A stretch of 64,000 nucleotides of DNA from Mesorhizobium sp. Root102 (GCF_001425625.1 NZ_LMCP01000048.1:5907-69906); one strand, 5' to 3'; positions 1 through 9,968 are shown, numbered from the stretch's first letter. Program-made: numbers and translations. Notes: generated from the sequence alone by a model not told the origin.

Positions 1-2240
1 GAGCCGATGGCGCCGGCCTCGCCGCAGCCCTTGATGCCGAGCGGATTGCCCGGGCACGGCGTGTTCGAGGTCGAGACCTTGAACGACGGCAGGTCGCTGG
101 CACGCGGCATGGTGTAGTCCATGTAGCTCGCGGTCAGCAATTGGCCGCTATCGTCATAGTGGGCGCCTTCGAGCAGCGCCTGGCCGATGCCTTGCGCCAG
201 CCCGCCATGCACTTGGCCCTCAACGATCATCGGGTTGATGATGTTGCCGAAATCATCGGCGGCGACGAACTGGATGATCTCGGTCATGCCGGTTTCCGGG
301 TCGACCTCGACCTCGCAAATGTAGCAGCCGGCCGGGAAGGTGAAATTCGATGGATCATAGAACGCCGTCTCCTTCAGCCCCGGCTCCATGCCGCCCGGCA
401 GATTATGGGCGGTATAGGCGGCGAGCGCCATCTGGAACCACGGAACGTTCTTGTCGGTGCCGGCGACTTTCAACGCGCCGTTCTCGATAATGATGTCGCC
501 CTCGTCAGCCTCAAGCAGATGTGCCGCGATCTTCTTGGCCTTGGCCTCGACCTTGTCGAGCGCCTTGACGATGGCCGACATGCCGACCGCGCCGGAACGA
601 GAGCCATAGGTGCCCATGCCCATCTGCACCTTGTCGGTGTCGCCATGGACGATCGAGACGGAATCAAGCGGCACGCCGAAGCGCTCGTTGACCAATTGCG
701 CGAAGGTCGTCTCATGACCCTGGCCGTGGCTGTGCGAGCCGGTCAGCACCTCGATCGTGCCGACGGCATTGACGCGCACCTCGGCACTTTCCCAAAGGCC
801 GACACCGGCGCCCAGCGACCCAACCGCCGCGGACGGCGCGATGCCGCAGGCCTCGATGTAGCAGCTCATGCCGATGCCGCGCAGCAAGCCCTTCTTGGCG
901 GCCGCCGCCTTGCGCTTGGCGAAGCCGGCATAGTCCGACGCCTTCATCGCCGCGTCGAGCGAAGCCGCGTAGTCGCCGGCGTCATAGCACATGATGACCG
1001 GCGTCTGATGCGGGAAGGAGGTGACGAAATTCTTGCGCCGCAACTCGGCGGGTGAAACGCCGAACTGGCGCGCAGCGGTCTCCATCATGCGTTCCATGAC
1101 GAAGGTCGCTTCCGGCCGCCCTGCCCCACGATAGGCATCGACGGGCGCGGTGTTGGTGTAGATCGCCTTCACATTGGCGTGGATGGCGGGGATGTTATAC
1201 TGGCCCGAGAGCAGCGTCGCGTAGAGGTAGGTCGGCGTCGCCGACGAAAACAGCGACATATAGGCGCCGAGATTGGCTTTGGTCTCGACCTTCAGGCCAA
1301 CAATCTTGTGGTCCTTGTCGAAGGCCATTTCTGCATGGGTGTGATGGTCGCGGCCATGCGCGTCGGTGAGGAAGCTTTCGGTGCGATCGGCCACCCATTT
1401 GACCGGCACGCCGGTCTTCTTCGACGCCCACAGGCAGACGATCTCTTCGGGATAGATGTAGATCTTCGAGCCGAAGCCGCCGCCGACATCGGGCGCAATC
1501 ACGCGCAGCTTGTTTTCCGGCGCGACGTTGTAGAAGGCGCTCATCACCAGCCGCGCCACATGCGGGTTCTGCGAGGTCGTCCAGCAGGTGTAGTGGTCCT
1601 CGGCCTTGTCGTAATGGCCAAGAGCCGCACGCGGCTCCATGGCGTTGGGAACCAGCCGGTTATTGATGATGTCCATCTTGACCACATGGGCCGCCGTCTT
1701 GAAGGCCGCGGCCGTGTCGTCGGCATTGCCGATGTCCCAGTCGAAGATCAGATTGTTGTCGGCTTCGGGATGGATCTGCGGTGCGCCCTTGTCCATCGCC
1801 TTGGAGGCATCGACGACGGCCTTCAACTCCTTGTAGGTGATCTCGACCGCCTCGGCGGCATCGCGCGCCTGCCCCTTGGTCTCGGCCACCACGACCACGA
1901 CGGCGTCGCCGACATAACGGACCCGGTCGAAAGCCAGTGGCGACCACGCCCCCATCTTCATCGGCGAGCCATCCTTGGAGTGGATCATCCAGCCGCAGAT
2001 AAGGTTGCCGATACCGTCGGCCTTGAGTTCCTTGCCGGTCAGCACGCCTATGACGCCGGGCATGGCTTGAGCCTTCTTGACGTCGATCTTCTTGATCTGC
2101 GCATGCGCGTGGGGGCTGCGCACGAAGGCGGCGTGCTTCATGCCGGGAACCACCATGTCGTCGACATAGCGGCCGGCGCCGGTGATGAATCGTTTGTCTT
2201 CCTTGCGCGCGACCCGAGCGCCAACACCTTCAATGCCCAT
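1..2240 (-). CDS. coxL: Aerobic carbon monoxide dehydrogenase-type large subunit, form II-like (partial)
   Basis: This is the molybdopterin-binding large subunit of a xanthine oxidase-family hydroxylase. About 746 codons are visible and the gene runs off the left edge. The ATG at 2240 follows a GGGAGGA ribosome site. An N-terminal hammerhead region begins near residue 10, and molybdopterin domains with DVGGGFGSK (about 251-259) follow. The active-site loop reads AYRGAGR (369-375), the form II signature, not the AYRCSFR loop of true CO dehydrogenase. The base-catalyst segment GCGEAG is visible near positions 1-30. CoxS lies directly upstream. No CoxM flavin subunit lies between them, so it would have to be left of the window. 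The substrate is unknown, because form II enzymes may not oxidise CO. Confidence 0.93.
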   Translation of the reverse strand, partial: MGIEGVGARVARKEDKRFITGAGRYVDDMVVPGMKHAAFVRSPHAHAQIKKIDVKKAQAMPGVIGVLTGKELKADGIGNLICGWMIHSKDGSPMKMGAWSPLAFDRVRYVGDAVVVVVAETKGQARDAAEAVEITYKELKAVVDASKAMDKGAPQIHPEADNNLIFDWDIGNADDTAAAFKTAAHVVKMDIINNRLVPNAMEPRAALGHYDKAEDHYTCWTTSQNPHVARLVMSAFYNVAPENKLRVIAPDVGGGFGSKIYIYPEEIVCLWASKKTGVPVKWVADRTESFLTDAHGRDHHTHAEMAFDKDHKIVGLKVETKANLGAYMSLFSSATPTYLYATLLSGQYNIPAIHANVKAIYTNTAPVDAYRGAGRPEATFVMERMMETAARQFGVSPAELRRKNFVTSFPHQTPVIMCYDAGDYAASLDAAMKASDYAGFAKRKAAAAKKGLLRGIGMSCYIEACGIAPSAAVGSLGAGVGLWESAEVRVNAVGTIEVLTGSHSHGQGHETTFAQLVNERFGVPLDSVSIVHGDTDKVQMGMGTYGSRSGAVGMSAIVKALDKVEAKAKKIAAHLLEADEGDIIIENGALKVAGTDKNVPWFQMALAAYTAHNLPGGMEPGLKETAFYDPSNFTFPAGCYICEVEVDPETGMTEIIQFVAADDFGNIINPMIVEGQVHGGLAQGIGQALLEGAHYDDSGQLLTASYMDYTMPRASDLPSFKVSTSNTPCPGNPLGIKGCGEAGAIG

Positions 2241-2267
2241 CAGAAATTCCTCCCGAAATGCTGAAAT

Positions 2268-2363
2268 AGCGAATAGTGAGTAGCGAATAGGGAGTAGTGA
2301 AAATGGAGAGCCGCGTTCAGTCAGTGGAATACTGACTATTCGCTACTCCTATTCGCTGCTCCC
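2268..2363. repeat. Long imperfect inverted repeat between coxS and coxL
   Basis: The left arm (about 2268-2300) and right arm (about 2331-2363) are near-perfect inverted copies built from AGCGAATAG and AGTAGCGAATAG modules, with about 30 bases between them. It fills the gap between the coxS stop and the coxL ribosome site. It could fold into a long hairpin in the coxSL mRNA, or be a dispersed rhizobial repeat. Confidence 0.75.
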
Positions 2364-2369
2364 TTCATC

Positions 2370-2870
<501 letters not shown>

Positions 2871-3134
2871 GAATCCTCCCTGGGTATCAACCTTGGTCAT
2901 CACGCTACCGACGCGGTGTCGGCGCGTCAGTCATGCGTTATTCGTACACCGCACAACGCACAAAAAACAGCACGTCGCAAACGCGGCACATTGTACTTTC
3001 GGTCATGGCCGAGCCCAAACGCGAAGTCCCGGTCGCCCCATTGCCAAAATACCGATTGAGGGCAACAATGTTGGCCGACGCCCGCGCGCCAGAAGCATGT
3101 AAAAGCAGCCGCGCACAAAAAAAGCGTCGGAGGA

Positions 3135-4319
3135 ATGCGGAGAACATCGCTGGCCAGTTCACGGACGCGCTATGCATGCGGCCTGTCGGCGCTCACCACG
3201 GATGAGCCCGACATGGATACGTTCGCCAGGGCGATCGCGCTGGAAGCAGCCGCCATCGACGCCGGCTTTGCCCTGCTGTTCTTTTCCCAGAGCCTGGTCG
3301 AGGCCGGCGCCCTTTCCCAGGCGCTCATGACCCACGCGCCGGCGCTCCACCACGCAGGCTGCTCGACCGCCGGCGAGATCACGCCACAAGGTCTCGAGGA
3401 CGGCCACGTGCTCGCCATGCTGCTTCCGTCCGCCGCGTTCACCGCCGTCAGCGTGATGGTCGACAATTTGTCGTCGTCTGGCATGGACAGGATCACCAGC
3501 GAGGTCGAGGCCTTGCGGCGATCGCTGCGCATGCGCCTGGGTTGCGATCGGACCCAAGGCACGTTCGCGCTCTGCTTCATCGACGGGCTCTCCTATGCCG
3601 AGGAAGCCGTAAGTTCGGCCATCCATTGGGGCCTCGACGACATACCGCTGCTCGGCGGCTCGGCCGGCGACGACCTGAAGTTCGAGACGACGCGCCTGCT
3701 CTCGAACGGCAAGGTCACCTCCGACAGCGCCATCATCGTGTTGATCGCCACCGAAATTCCCTTCCATGTCTTCAAGACCGACAATTTCGTCCCCACCGAT
3801 GAAAAACTGGTGGTGACGGCGTCCGATCCCGATCACCGCATCGTGCGCGAGTTCAACGCCACGAATGCGGCGGAGGAATATGCCGCCTCCGTCGGCATCG
3901 TCGCGCAGACGCTGACGCCGCTGAGCTTTGCGTCGCACCCGGTGGTGGTGAAGGTGGGCGGCGAATATTACTGCCGGTCGATCCAGAAGATGCATCCCGA
4001 TGGCTCGCTGTCGTTCTTCTGCGCCATAGACGATGGCGTCGTGCTGTCGATCGCCCAACCCAAGGACATGGTCGAAGCGACGCGCGCGGCACTGCGCGAT
4101 GTCGAGGAGAGGCTTGGCAGCATCGACATGATCATCGGCTTCGATTGCGTGCTGCGCCGTCTGGATGCGCGCAACCGGCAGGTGTTTCGCGATATCTCGG
4201 AGCTCTACCGGGTCAACAATGTCATTGGCTTCGGCACCTATGGCGAACAGTACCGGTCGATGCATCTGAACCAGACTTTTACCGGCATCGCCTTTGGCGA
4301 ACGCCAGGCGGCGGAATAG
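3135..4319 (+). CDS. FIST domain sensor protein, NosP-like
   Basis: This 394-residue protein has FIST_N and FIST_C domains. The N-terminal part contains GCSTAGEITP and LLGGSAGDDLKF, and the C-terminal part ends with NVIGFGTYGEQY, which is typical of the family. There is no signal peptide or membrane segment, so it is probably a cytoplasmic sensor. The hybrid kinase begins 14 bases downstream, an arrangement known for the nitric-oxide-binding haemoprotein NosP and its partner kinase NahK in Pseudomonas. Haem or NO binding here is inferred from that pairing. The ATG at 3135 has GGAGG unusually close. An internal ATG at 3213 would remove about 26 poorly conserved residues. Confidence 0.85.
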   Translation: MRRTSLASSRTRYACGLSALTTDEPDMDTFARAIALEAAAIDAGFALLFFSQSLVEAGALSQALMTHAPALHHAGCSTAGEITPQGLEDGHVLAMLLPSAAFTAVSVMVDNLSSSGMDRITSEVEALRRSLRMRLGCDRTQGTFALCFIDGLSYAEEAVSSAIHWGLDDIPLLGGSAGDDLKFETTRLLSNGKVTSDSAIIVLIATEIPFHVFKTDNFVPTDEKLVVTASDPDHRIVREFNATNAAEEYAASVGIVAQTLTPLSFASHPVVVKVGGEYYCRSIQKMHPDGSLSFFCAIDDGVVLSIAQPKDMVEATRAALRDVEERLGSIDMIIGFDCVLRRLDARNRQVFRDISELYRVNNVIGFGTYGEQYRSMHLNQTFTGIAFGERQAAE

Positions 4320-4333
4320 GACGGCGCAACAAG

Positions 4334-5674
4334 ATGCCGCTGAGGGACATAAACGATCTTGAAAAGCTGAAGAAGATCAACGCGGCGCTGGTCAGCCGCG
4401 TCGAACGGTCGATGGACCAGCAAGGCAATGCCTTCTCGCTGTTCCAGACCGCGATTTCGCTGGAAAATCGAGTGCGCACACGCACCGAGGAACTGCATTC
4501 GACGCTGCGGCGGCTGGAGCAGTCGAACATCGACCTCAGCGCCGCCAAGGAAAATGCCGAACTGGCGAACCTGTCGAAGACCCGCTTCCTCGCCGCCGCC
4601 AGCCACGACGTGCTGCAGCCGCTGAACGCGGCCCACCTCTCGGTTTCGGCGCTCGCCGAAGTGCAGACCAGCGACGAGGGCAAGAAGCTGGTGCGGCAGG
4701 TCGAGCGCTCGCTGGAGACGATGGAGGACCTGCTGCGCACGCTGCTCGACATCTCCAAGCTCGACGCCGGCGTGGTGCAGCCCGACATAAGCGACGTCAG
4801 CCTGGAGGCGCTGTTCTCGTCGCTGCGCTCGGATTTCCTGCCGGTGGCGGAACTGAAGGGGCTGTCGCTGAAATTCCGGCAGGTCAATGCCGTGGTCCGC
4901 TCCGACCGCACGCTGCTGCGCCGCATCCTGCAGAACATTCTTTCCAACGCGCTGGGCTATACACGCTCGGGCGGCGTGCTGGTCGGCACCAGGCATCGCG
5001 GCGACACCATCCGCATCGACGTCGCCGACACCGGTTGCGGCATTCCCGACGACCAGCGCGAGGCGGTGTTCGAGGAATTCCACCGCGGCACCTCGCCGGC
5101 CAATGCAGAGCTGGACGGCGGCGGCCTCGGTCTCGGGCTCGCCATCGTGCGCCGCATGGCCAGCGCGCTCGGCCATCCCGTGACATTTTCATCGAGGGTC
5201 GGACGCGGCACGATCTTCCACATCGATGTTCCCGTCGGCATCGGCGCCCCGGCCGACGCCATCGCCAGCCTTGCCGACATGGAACGGCCGCGCGGCTACG
5301 GCCTGTTCGGCACCAAGGTGCTGCTGGTCGAGAACGATGTCGAAGTGCTGCAGGCCATGACCTTCCTGCTCGAACGCTGGCAATGCCTGGTGCGGGCCGC
5401 GACCTCGACCGACGATGCCCTCGACATGCTTGGCGACACCGACTGGGTGCCCGACATCGTGATTGCCGACCAGCATCTCGACGGCGGCGATCTCGGCACC
5501 GCCACCATCGCCGAAGTCCGCGATTATCTCGGCCGCGCCGTGCCGGCGCTGATCGTCACCGCCGACAGTTCCGAAGCCGTCGCCAAGGCGGCGCGCGCCG
5601 GCGGCATAGAACTGATGCGCAAGCCGCTGAAGCCGGCGCAACTGCGCGCCCTGCTGGCGCATTTGCTGGCATAG
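4334..5674 (+). CDS. Hybrid sensor histidine kinase/receiver, NahK-like
   Basis: This 446-residue soluble hybrid kinase starts with a helical segment (SMDQQGNAFSLFQTA, 26-40) that resembles NahK/ErcS'-type kinases and leads into a coiled coil. Phospho-accepting His91 lies in SHDVLQPLNAA. The N box is near Asn205, the G1 box is DTGCG (232-236), and the G2 box is GGGLGLGLAI (262-271). A C-terminal receiver (about 327-445) has Asp379 and Lys430. There is no PAS or membrane domain, so signal input probably comes from the FIST protein encoded just upstream. The LuxR regulator gene on the other strand ends 34 bases after this stop. The start at 4334 places the gene directly behind the FIST stop. 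Confidence 0.9.
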   Translation: MPLRDINDLEKLKKINAALVSRVERSMDQQGNAFSLFQTAISLENRVRTRTEELHSTLRRLEQSNIDLSAAKENAELANLSKTRFLAAASHDVLQPLNAAHLSVSALAEVQTSDEGKKLVRQVERSLETMEDLLRTLLDISKLDAGVVQPDISDVSLEALFSSLRSDFLPVAELKGLSLKFRQVNAVVRSDRTLLRRILQNILSNALGYTRSGGVLVGTRHRGDTIRIDVADTGCGIPDDQREAVFEEFHRGTSPANAELDGGGLGLGLAIVRRMASALGHPVTFSSRVGRGTIFHIDVPVGIGAPADAIASLADMERPRGYGLFGTKVLLVENDVEVLQAMTFLLERWQCLVRAATSTDDALDMLGDTDWVPDIVIADQHLDGGDLGTATIAEVRDYLGRAVPALIVTADSSEAVAKAARAGGIELMRKPLKPAQLRALLAHLLA

Positions 5675-5707
5675 CTTGATACCCTCCCACAACTGGGAAT
5701 GTCAGCC

Positions 5708-6400
5708 TCAAAACCCTGCCTGATCCCGAAACAGCTCCGCATTGTCCAGCTTCGAAACCTCGATCACCGCTTGCGTCCGGCTATAGACATTGAGCTTGCG
5801 CAGGATTTCCGAGACATGCGCCTTCACGGTGGTCTCCCCCACCTGCAGCTCGTAGGCGATCTGCTTGTTGAGCAGGCCCTGGCGCAGCATCTGCAGCACG
5901 CGCAGCTGTTGCGGCGTCAGCGTCGACAGGCGCTGCACCATGTCGGCGCGGTCGACGCTTTCGGCGTCGGGCGTGCGGCCTTCATAGGTTTCCGGCACGT
6001 AGATCGCGCCTTCCATCACCGAACGGATGGCGGCGGCCAGGTCGCTCTTGCGCGCCGATTTCGGAATGAAGCCGGCTGCGCCATAGGACAGCGCCTCGGA
6101 AATGATCTTCGGCTCCTCATGGCCCGAGACGATCACCACCGGCAGGCGCGGATAGCGGGTTCGCAGCTGCAGCAGTCCTTCGAAGCCGTGCACGTCGGGC
6201 ATCGAGAGGTCGAGCAGCGCGAGATCGAACGGCTTGGCGCCGGCTAGCAGATCGAGCGCCTCGGTGATCGAGCGCGCCTCCACTGTGTCGACTTCCGGAT
6301 AGGCCATCTGCACCGCGCTGTGCAGCGCCTCGCGAAACAGCGGGTGGTCGTCGATGATCAGGAACCGGGCGCGATCGTGGATTGCGGTCATGGGGTTCAT
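5708..6400 (-). CDS. LuxR/NarL-family response regulator
   Basis: This protein of about 230 residues has an N-terminal receiver with acidic pair DD (17-18), phospho-acceptor Asp64 in LLDLSMPD and Lys in FIPKSA. A C-terminal LuxR helix-turn-helix follows (LTPQQLRVLQMLRQGL through VKAHVSEILRKL). It is convergent with the hybrid kinase and is its likely output partner. The LuxR regulator near the NosP/NahK genes of Pseudomonas has the same domain plan. The frame is open back to 6565, but that extension lies in the intergenic region of the neighbouring gene. The start is taken at the ATG at 6400, although 6391 is also possible. Neither has a strong ribosome site. Confidence 0.9.
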   Translation of the reverse strand: MNPMTAIHDRARFLIIDDHPLFREALHSAVQMAYPEVDTVEARSITEALDLLAGAKPFDLALLDLSMPDVHGFEGLLQLRTRYPRLPVVIVSGHEEPKIISEALSYGAAGFIPKSARKSDLAAAIRSVMEGAIYVPETYEGRTPDAESVDRADMVQRLSTLTPQQLRVLQMLRQGLLNKQIAYELQVGETTVKAHVSEILRKLNVYSRTQAVIEVSKLDNAELFRDQAGF

Positions 6401-6565
6401 TTCAGTTCGTGGGCGATTAGAATAACCTCGCCACCATGGCCAGATTATTGCCAAATAGTATATCGCCATCTCCGGCGGAAAGTGCGGCCGGCACTTTCTC
6501 GACCAAATCGCCTTGTCCGGGCGCCCAAATCGGTCGAATGTTCCGGCAACCAAGCAGAGACCCAC

Positions 6566-7261
6566 ATGACAGACTTCGTCCTTCCCTCGCCCGCGATCGC
6601 ATCGGTGGCCGTTGCGGGCTCACTCGAGCGTTTCGCGGTGCGCCGCATCTTCTGCGTCGGCCGCAACTACGCGGCGCATGCCCGCGAATTCGGCAATGAC
6701 GAGCGCGATCCGCCCTTCTTCTTCACCAAGCCGGCCGACGCGGTGGTCGATTCCGGCGCGACGATTCCCTACCCGCCGCTGACGGCCAATCTGCATCACG
6801 AGATCGAACTGGTCGCGGCGATCGGCAAGCCCGGTTTTCGCATTCCCCGCGACAAGGCGCTGGACCATGTCTGGGGTTATGGCGTCGGCATTGATCTCAC
6901 CCGCCGCGATCTGCAGGACGAGGCCAAGAAGGCCGCCCGGCCGTGGGACTGGTCGAAGGCGTTCGACCGGTCCGCGCCTTGCGGCCCGCTGACCCCCGCG
7001 GCGAAATCCGGCCACCCGCAAAAGGGCCGCATCTGGCTCGCCGTCAATGGCCAGGTCAGGCAGGACGCCGACCTCGCCGAGCTGATCTGGCCGATATCCG
7101 ATATCGTGTCGATCTGCAGCGAGGCGATGGAACTGGAAGCCGGCGACTTGATCTTCACCGGCACGCCGGCCGGTGTCGGTGCGGTTCGTGCCGGCGACAC
7201 GATGACGGGCGGCGTCGACGGCATCGGCACGATCGAAGTGACCATCGGCCAACCGAAGTGA
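6566..7261 (+). CDS. Fumarylacetoacetate hydrolase family protein, probably fumarylpyruvate hydrolase
   Basis: This 231-residue FAH-fold hydrolase cleaves a C-C bond in the last step of gentisate or related ring-fission pathways. It shows the compact core with CVGRNYAAHAREFGN, the metal-ligand segment HHEIELVAAIG and the C-terminal FTGTPAGVGAV. The length and WDWSKAFDRSAP fit the NagK fumarylpyruvate hydrolase group better than the 420-residue eukaryotic-type FAH. The next gene, four bases downstream, is a maleylacetoacetate/maleylpyruvate isomerase, which supports this role. The ATG at 6566 fits the family N-terminus; the ribosome site is weak. No ring-cleaving dioxygenase is nearby, so the exact substrate is not settled. 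Confidence 0.88.
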   Translation: MTDFVLPSPAIASVAVAGSLERFAVRRIFCVGRNYAAHAREFGNDERDPPFFFTKPADAVVDSGATIPYPPLTANLHHEIELVAAIGKPGFRIPRDKALDHVWGYGVGIDLTRRDLQDEAKKAARPWDWSKAFDRSAPCGPLTPAAKSGHPQKGRIWLAVNGQVRQDADLAELIWPISDIVSICSEAMELEAGDLIFTGTPAGVGAVRAGDTMTGGVDGIGTIEVTIGQPK

Positions 7262-7265
7262 GCGC

Positions 7266-7916
7266 ATGAGCGAACTCGTCCTGCACAACTACTATCGCTC
7301 CTCCACCTCCTATCGGGTGCGGATCGCGCTGGAGATGAAGGGGCTGAGCTATGACTATGTCCCGCATCATTTGCGCCATGGCGAGCATCTGGAACCAGCC
7401 TATCTCGCGGTCAATCCGCAAGGGCTGGTGCCGGCGCTGATCCTCGGCGACGGCACGCTGCTGACGCAATCGCTGGCGATCATCGAATTCCTCGACGAGA
7501 CAAGACCGGAACCACCGCTGTTGCCGAAGGATGCGGCCGGCCGGGCACGGGTCAGAATGCTGGCGCAGATGATCGCCTGCGACATCCATCCGGTGAACAA
7601 TCTGCGCGTGCTGACCTCGCTGCGCACCCTGTTCGGCGCCGGCGATCAGGACATCACCAACTGGTTCCGCCACTGGGTGAACGAAGGCTTTCAGCCGCTT
7701 GAAAAGATCCTGGCTTCGTCATCCGAGACCGGAACATTCTGCCATGGCGACGCGCCGGGGTTGGCTGACATCTGCCTGGCCGCGCAGATTGCCAGCAACG
7801 CCCGCTTCGGCGTCGACCTGACGCCCTACCCAACAATCGCGCGCATCAATGCTGCCTGCATGGCGCTGCCGGCCTTCCTTAAGGCGGCGCCTCAGAACCA
7901 AATCGATGCCGAGTAG
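7266..7916 (+). CDS. maiA: Maleylacetoacetate isomerase (zeta-class GST)
   Basis: This 216-residue zeta-class glutathione transferase isomerises maleylacetoacetate or maleylpyruvate to the fumaryl form, using glutathione. The thioredoxin-fold half (1-80) carries the catalytic motif SSTSYRVRIAL (13-23), followed by NPQGLVPAL and TQSLAIIEFL. The helical half contains ACDIHPVNNLRVL and GDAPGLADICLAAQ. The length matches the family. It follows the FAH-type hydrolase by four bases and they are surely co-transcribed, giving consecutive isomerase and hydrolase steps. Whether the substrate is from tyrosine or from gentisate cannot be decided here. Confidence 0.92.
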   Translation: MSELVLHNYYRSSTSYRVRIALEMKGLSYDYVPHHLRHGEHLEPAYLAVNPQGLVPALILGDGTLLTQSLAIIEFLDETRPEPPLLPKDAAGRARVRMLAQMIACDIHPVNNLRVLTSLRTLFGAGDQDITNWFRHWVNEGFQPLEKILASSSETGTFCHGDAPGLADICLAAQIASNARFGVDLTPYPTIARINAACMALPAFLKAAPQNQIDAE

Positions 7917-8036
7917 GTTTCATCGGCCCACATGTGGCGTCGGCGCCGGAACAGTGTGGTTGGCGGAATCGATTTCCGCTTGAGCGGACAGGGAATCGGC
8001 TATCGTTTCCTCAGGTGCAGCAGGGTGGAGTGACCT

Positions 8037-9077
8037 ATGAGAGCCGTCGTCTTCGAGAAATTCGGCGAAGCGCCGACAATCCAAACCGTTCCCGATCCGA
8101 AGCCGGCCGCCGACGGCGTCGTCATCAAGGTCGAGGCGACCGGCCTGTGCCGCAGCGACTGGCATGGCTGGATGGGTCATGACGACAGCATTACGCTGCC
8201 GCACGTGCCGGGCCACGAACTGGCCGGCATCGTTGTCGCCGCCGGCAGGCAGGTCACCCGCTGGAAGGCCGGCGAGCGCGTCACTGTGCCGTTCGCCGTC
8301 GGCTGTGGCCGCTGCTTCGAGTGCAATTCGGGCAATCACCAGGTCTGCGAGCACCAGACCCAGCCTGGCTTCACCGGCTGGGGCTCGTTTGCCGAATATG
8401 TCGCCATCGAACACGCCGACACCAATCTCGTGCGCTTGCCCGACGAGATGGAATTCGCCACCGCCGCCAGCCTCGGCTGCCGGTTCGTCACCTCGTTTCG
8501 CGCCATTGTCGATCAGGGCCGGGTGAAACCGGGCGAGTGGGTGGCGGTGCATGGTTGCGGCGGCGTCGGCCTGTCGGCGATCATGATCGCCAGTTCCATG
8601 GGTGCCAATGTCATCGCCATCGATCTCACCGACGAGAAGCTGGATTTCGCCAAAAAGATCGGTGCCGTCGCCACCATCAATGCGTCCAAGACGCCGAATG
8701 TGGTCAAAGCGGTCAAGCAGATCACCAATGGCGGCGCGCAGATGTCGATGGACGCGCTCGGCCACCCCACTACCTCGTTCAACTCGATCGCTAATCTGCG
8801 CCGGCGCGGTCGTCACGTGCAGGTCGGCCTGATGCTGGGCGAGCATGCCCGGCCGCAGGTGCCGATGGACAAGGTGATCGCCTTCGAGCTCGAGATCCTC
8901 GGCAGCCACGGCATGCAGGCGTACCGCTACCAGGCGATGATGGACATGATCCGCAATGGCAAGCTCAAGCCCGAATTGCTCGTCGGCAAGAAGATCAGCC
9001 TCGACGAGGCGCCGGCGGCCTTGATGGCGATGGGCGGCTTCGAAGGCATCGGCATCGGGGTGGTGACGAAGTTTTAG
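8037..9077 (+). CDS. Zinc-dependent alcohol dehydrogenase family protein
   Basis: This 346-residue medium-chain dehydrogenase/reductase has a GroES-like catalytic domain with Cys in GLCRSDWHGW and GHE in VPGHELAGIV. The structural-zinc cysteines are spaced as CGRCFECNSGNHQVC (about 90-104). The Rossmann domain contains GCGGVGLSAI. It probably oxidises an alcohol with NAD(P). The sequence GGTGGAG before the ATG at 8037 serves as ribosome site. The gene stands alone, about 120 bases after maiA. It is convergent with the exporter gene that ends at 9105. The substrate is not recognisable. Confidence 0.9.
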   Translation: MRAVVFEKFGEAPTIQTVPDPKPAADGVVIKVEATGLCRSDWHGWMGHDDSITLPHVPGHELAGIVVAAGRQVTRWKAGERVTVPFAVGCGRCFECNSGNHQVCEHQTQPGFTGWGSFAEYVAIEHADTNLVRLPDEMEFATAASLGCRFVTSFRAIVDQGRVKPGEWVAVHGCGGVGLSAIMIASSMGANVIAIDLTDEKLDFAKKIGAVATINASKTPNVVKAVKQITNGGAQMSMDALGHPTTSFNSIANLRRRGRHVQVGLMLGEHARPQVPMDKVIAFELEILGSHGMQAYRYQAMMDMIRNGKLKPELLVGKKISLDEAPAALMAMGGFEGIGIGVVTKF

Positions 9078-9104
9078 CCGGGAGCCGGCCTCCGCCCGCT
9101 GGAT

Positions 9105-9968
9105 CTACCGCGCAAACTTCTTCGCCCCGAACACGCACGCCACCACGCCGAGCGTGACGACGACCATGAGCGAGCTGACCTGCTCGTGCAGCAGCGTCGC
9201 CGCCAGGGCGAGGCCGAAGAACGGCTGCAGCAGCTGCAGTTGCCCGACTGCCGCAATACCGCCTTGCGCAAGGCCGCGGTACCAGAACACGAAGCCGATC
9301 AGCATGCTGAACAGCGAGACATAGGCAAGCCCGATCCATGCATTGGAGCCGACGCCGGCAAAGGACGACGGCTGCGTCGCAAAGGTCAGCACCAGCATGA
9401 TCGGCAACGACAGTACCAGCGCCCAGCAGATCACCTGCCAGCCGCCGAGCCTACGCGACAGCGCGGCGCCCTCGGCGTAGCCCAGGCCGCAGGCGATGAT
9501 GGCAGCCAGCATCAGACCATCGCCCACCGGCGAGGCGGTCACGCCCTGCGCCAGGGCAAAACCCGCGACCAGCGCGCTGCCTATGCATGAAAACAGCCAG
9601 AATGCCGGCCTTGGCCGGTCGCCGCCGCGCAATACGCCGAAGATCGCGGTCGCCAGCGGCAGCAGGCCGACAAAGATAATGGAATGAGCCGTGGTGACGT
9701 GTTTCAGCGCCAGAGCGGTCAGCAAGGGAAAGCCGACCACCACGCCCAGGGCAACGATCACCAGCGACAGCATATCGCCGCGCTCCGGGCGCTTCTGCCG
9801 GAACAGGAGCAGCAGCGCCAGGCCAAGCAGCCCGGCAATCGCCGCTCGGGCCGACGTCAGGAATGTCGGATCGAAATCCTTCACCGCCACACGCGTCGCC
9901 GGCAACGAGCCACTGAAGATCAACACCCCGATGAACCCGTTCACCCAGCCGCTCGCGATCTTGTCCAT
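9105..9968 (-). CDS. EamA/DMT-family transporter
   Basis: This 287-residue inner-membrane protein has about ten hydrophobic segments in two EamA repeats, as in drug/metabolite exporters. The start at 9968 follows GGAGC by six bases. It is divergent from a MocR-type regulator, an arrangement often seen where the regulator controls the exporter. A 6-6-6 inverted repeat at 10034-10051 lies between them. The substrate is unknown; amino acids or their derivatives are typical for such pairs. Confidence 0.88.
   Translation of the reverse strand: MDKIASGWVNGFIGVLIFSGSLPATRVAVKDFDPTFLTSARAAIAGLLGLALLLLFRQKRPERGDMLSLVIVALGVVVGFPLLTALALKHVTTAHSIIFVGLLPLATAIFGVLRGGDRPRPAFWLFSCIGSALVAGFALAQGVTASPVGDGLMLAAIIACGLGYAEGAALSRRLGGWQVICWALVLSLPIMLVLTFATQPSSFAGVGSNAWIGLAYVSLFSMLIGFVFWYRGLAQGGIAAVGQLQLLQPFFGLALAATLLHEQVSSLMVVVTLGVVACVFGAKKFAR

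Noticed and set aside
1179..2264. 361-codon open frame on the + strand opposite coxL
   Set aside because: It is the antisense of a clearly conserved molybdenum hydroxylase. High GC leaves the opposite strand open, and the product is Arg/His/Gly-rich without domains.
3159..4265. 368-codon open frame on the - strand opposite the FIST gene
   Set aside because: It is the complement of FIST domain sequence with no recognisable fold. The + strand carries the conserved motifs.
6401..6565. 55-residue N-terminal extension of the LuxR response regulator
   Set aside because: It has no resemblance to receiver domains and occupies the promoter region of the divergent hydrolase gene.
7920..8909. 329-codon open frame opposite the alcohol dehydrogenase
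   Set aside because: Shadow frame. The dehydrogenase has intact zinc and Rossmann motifs and a ribosome site.
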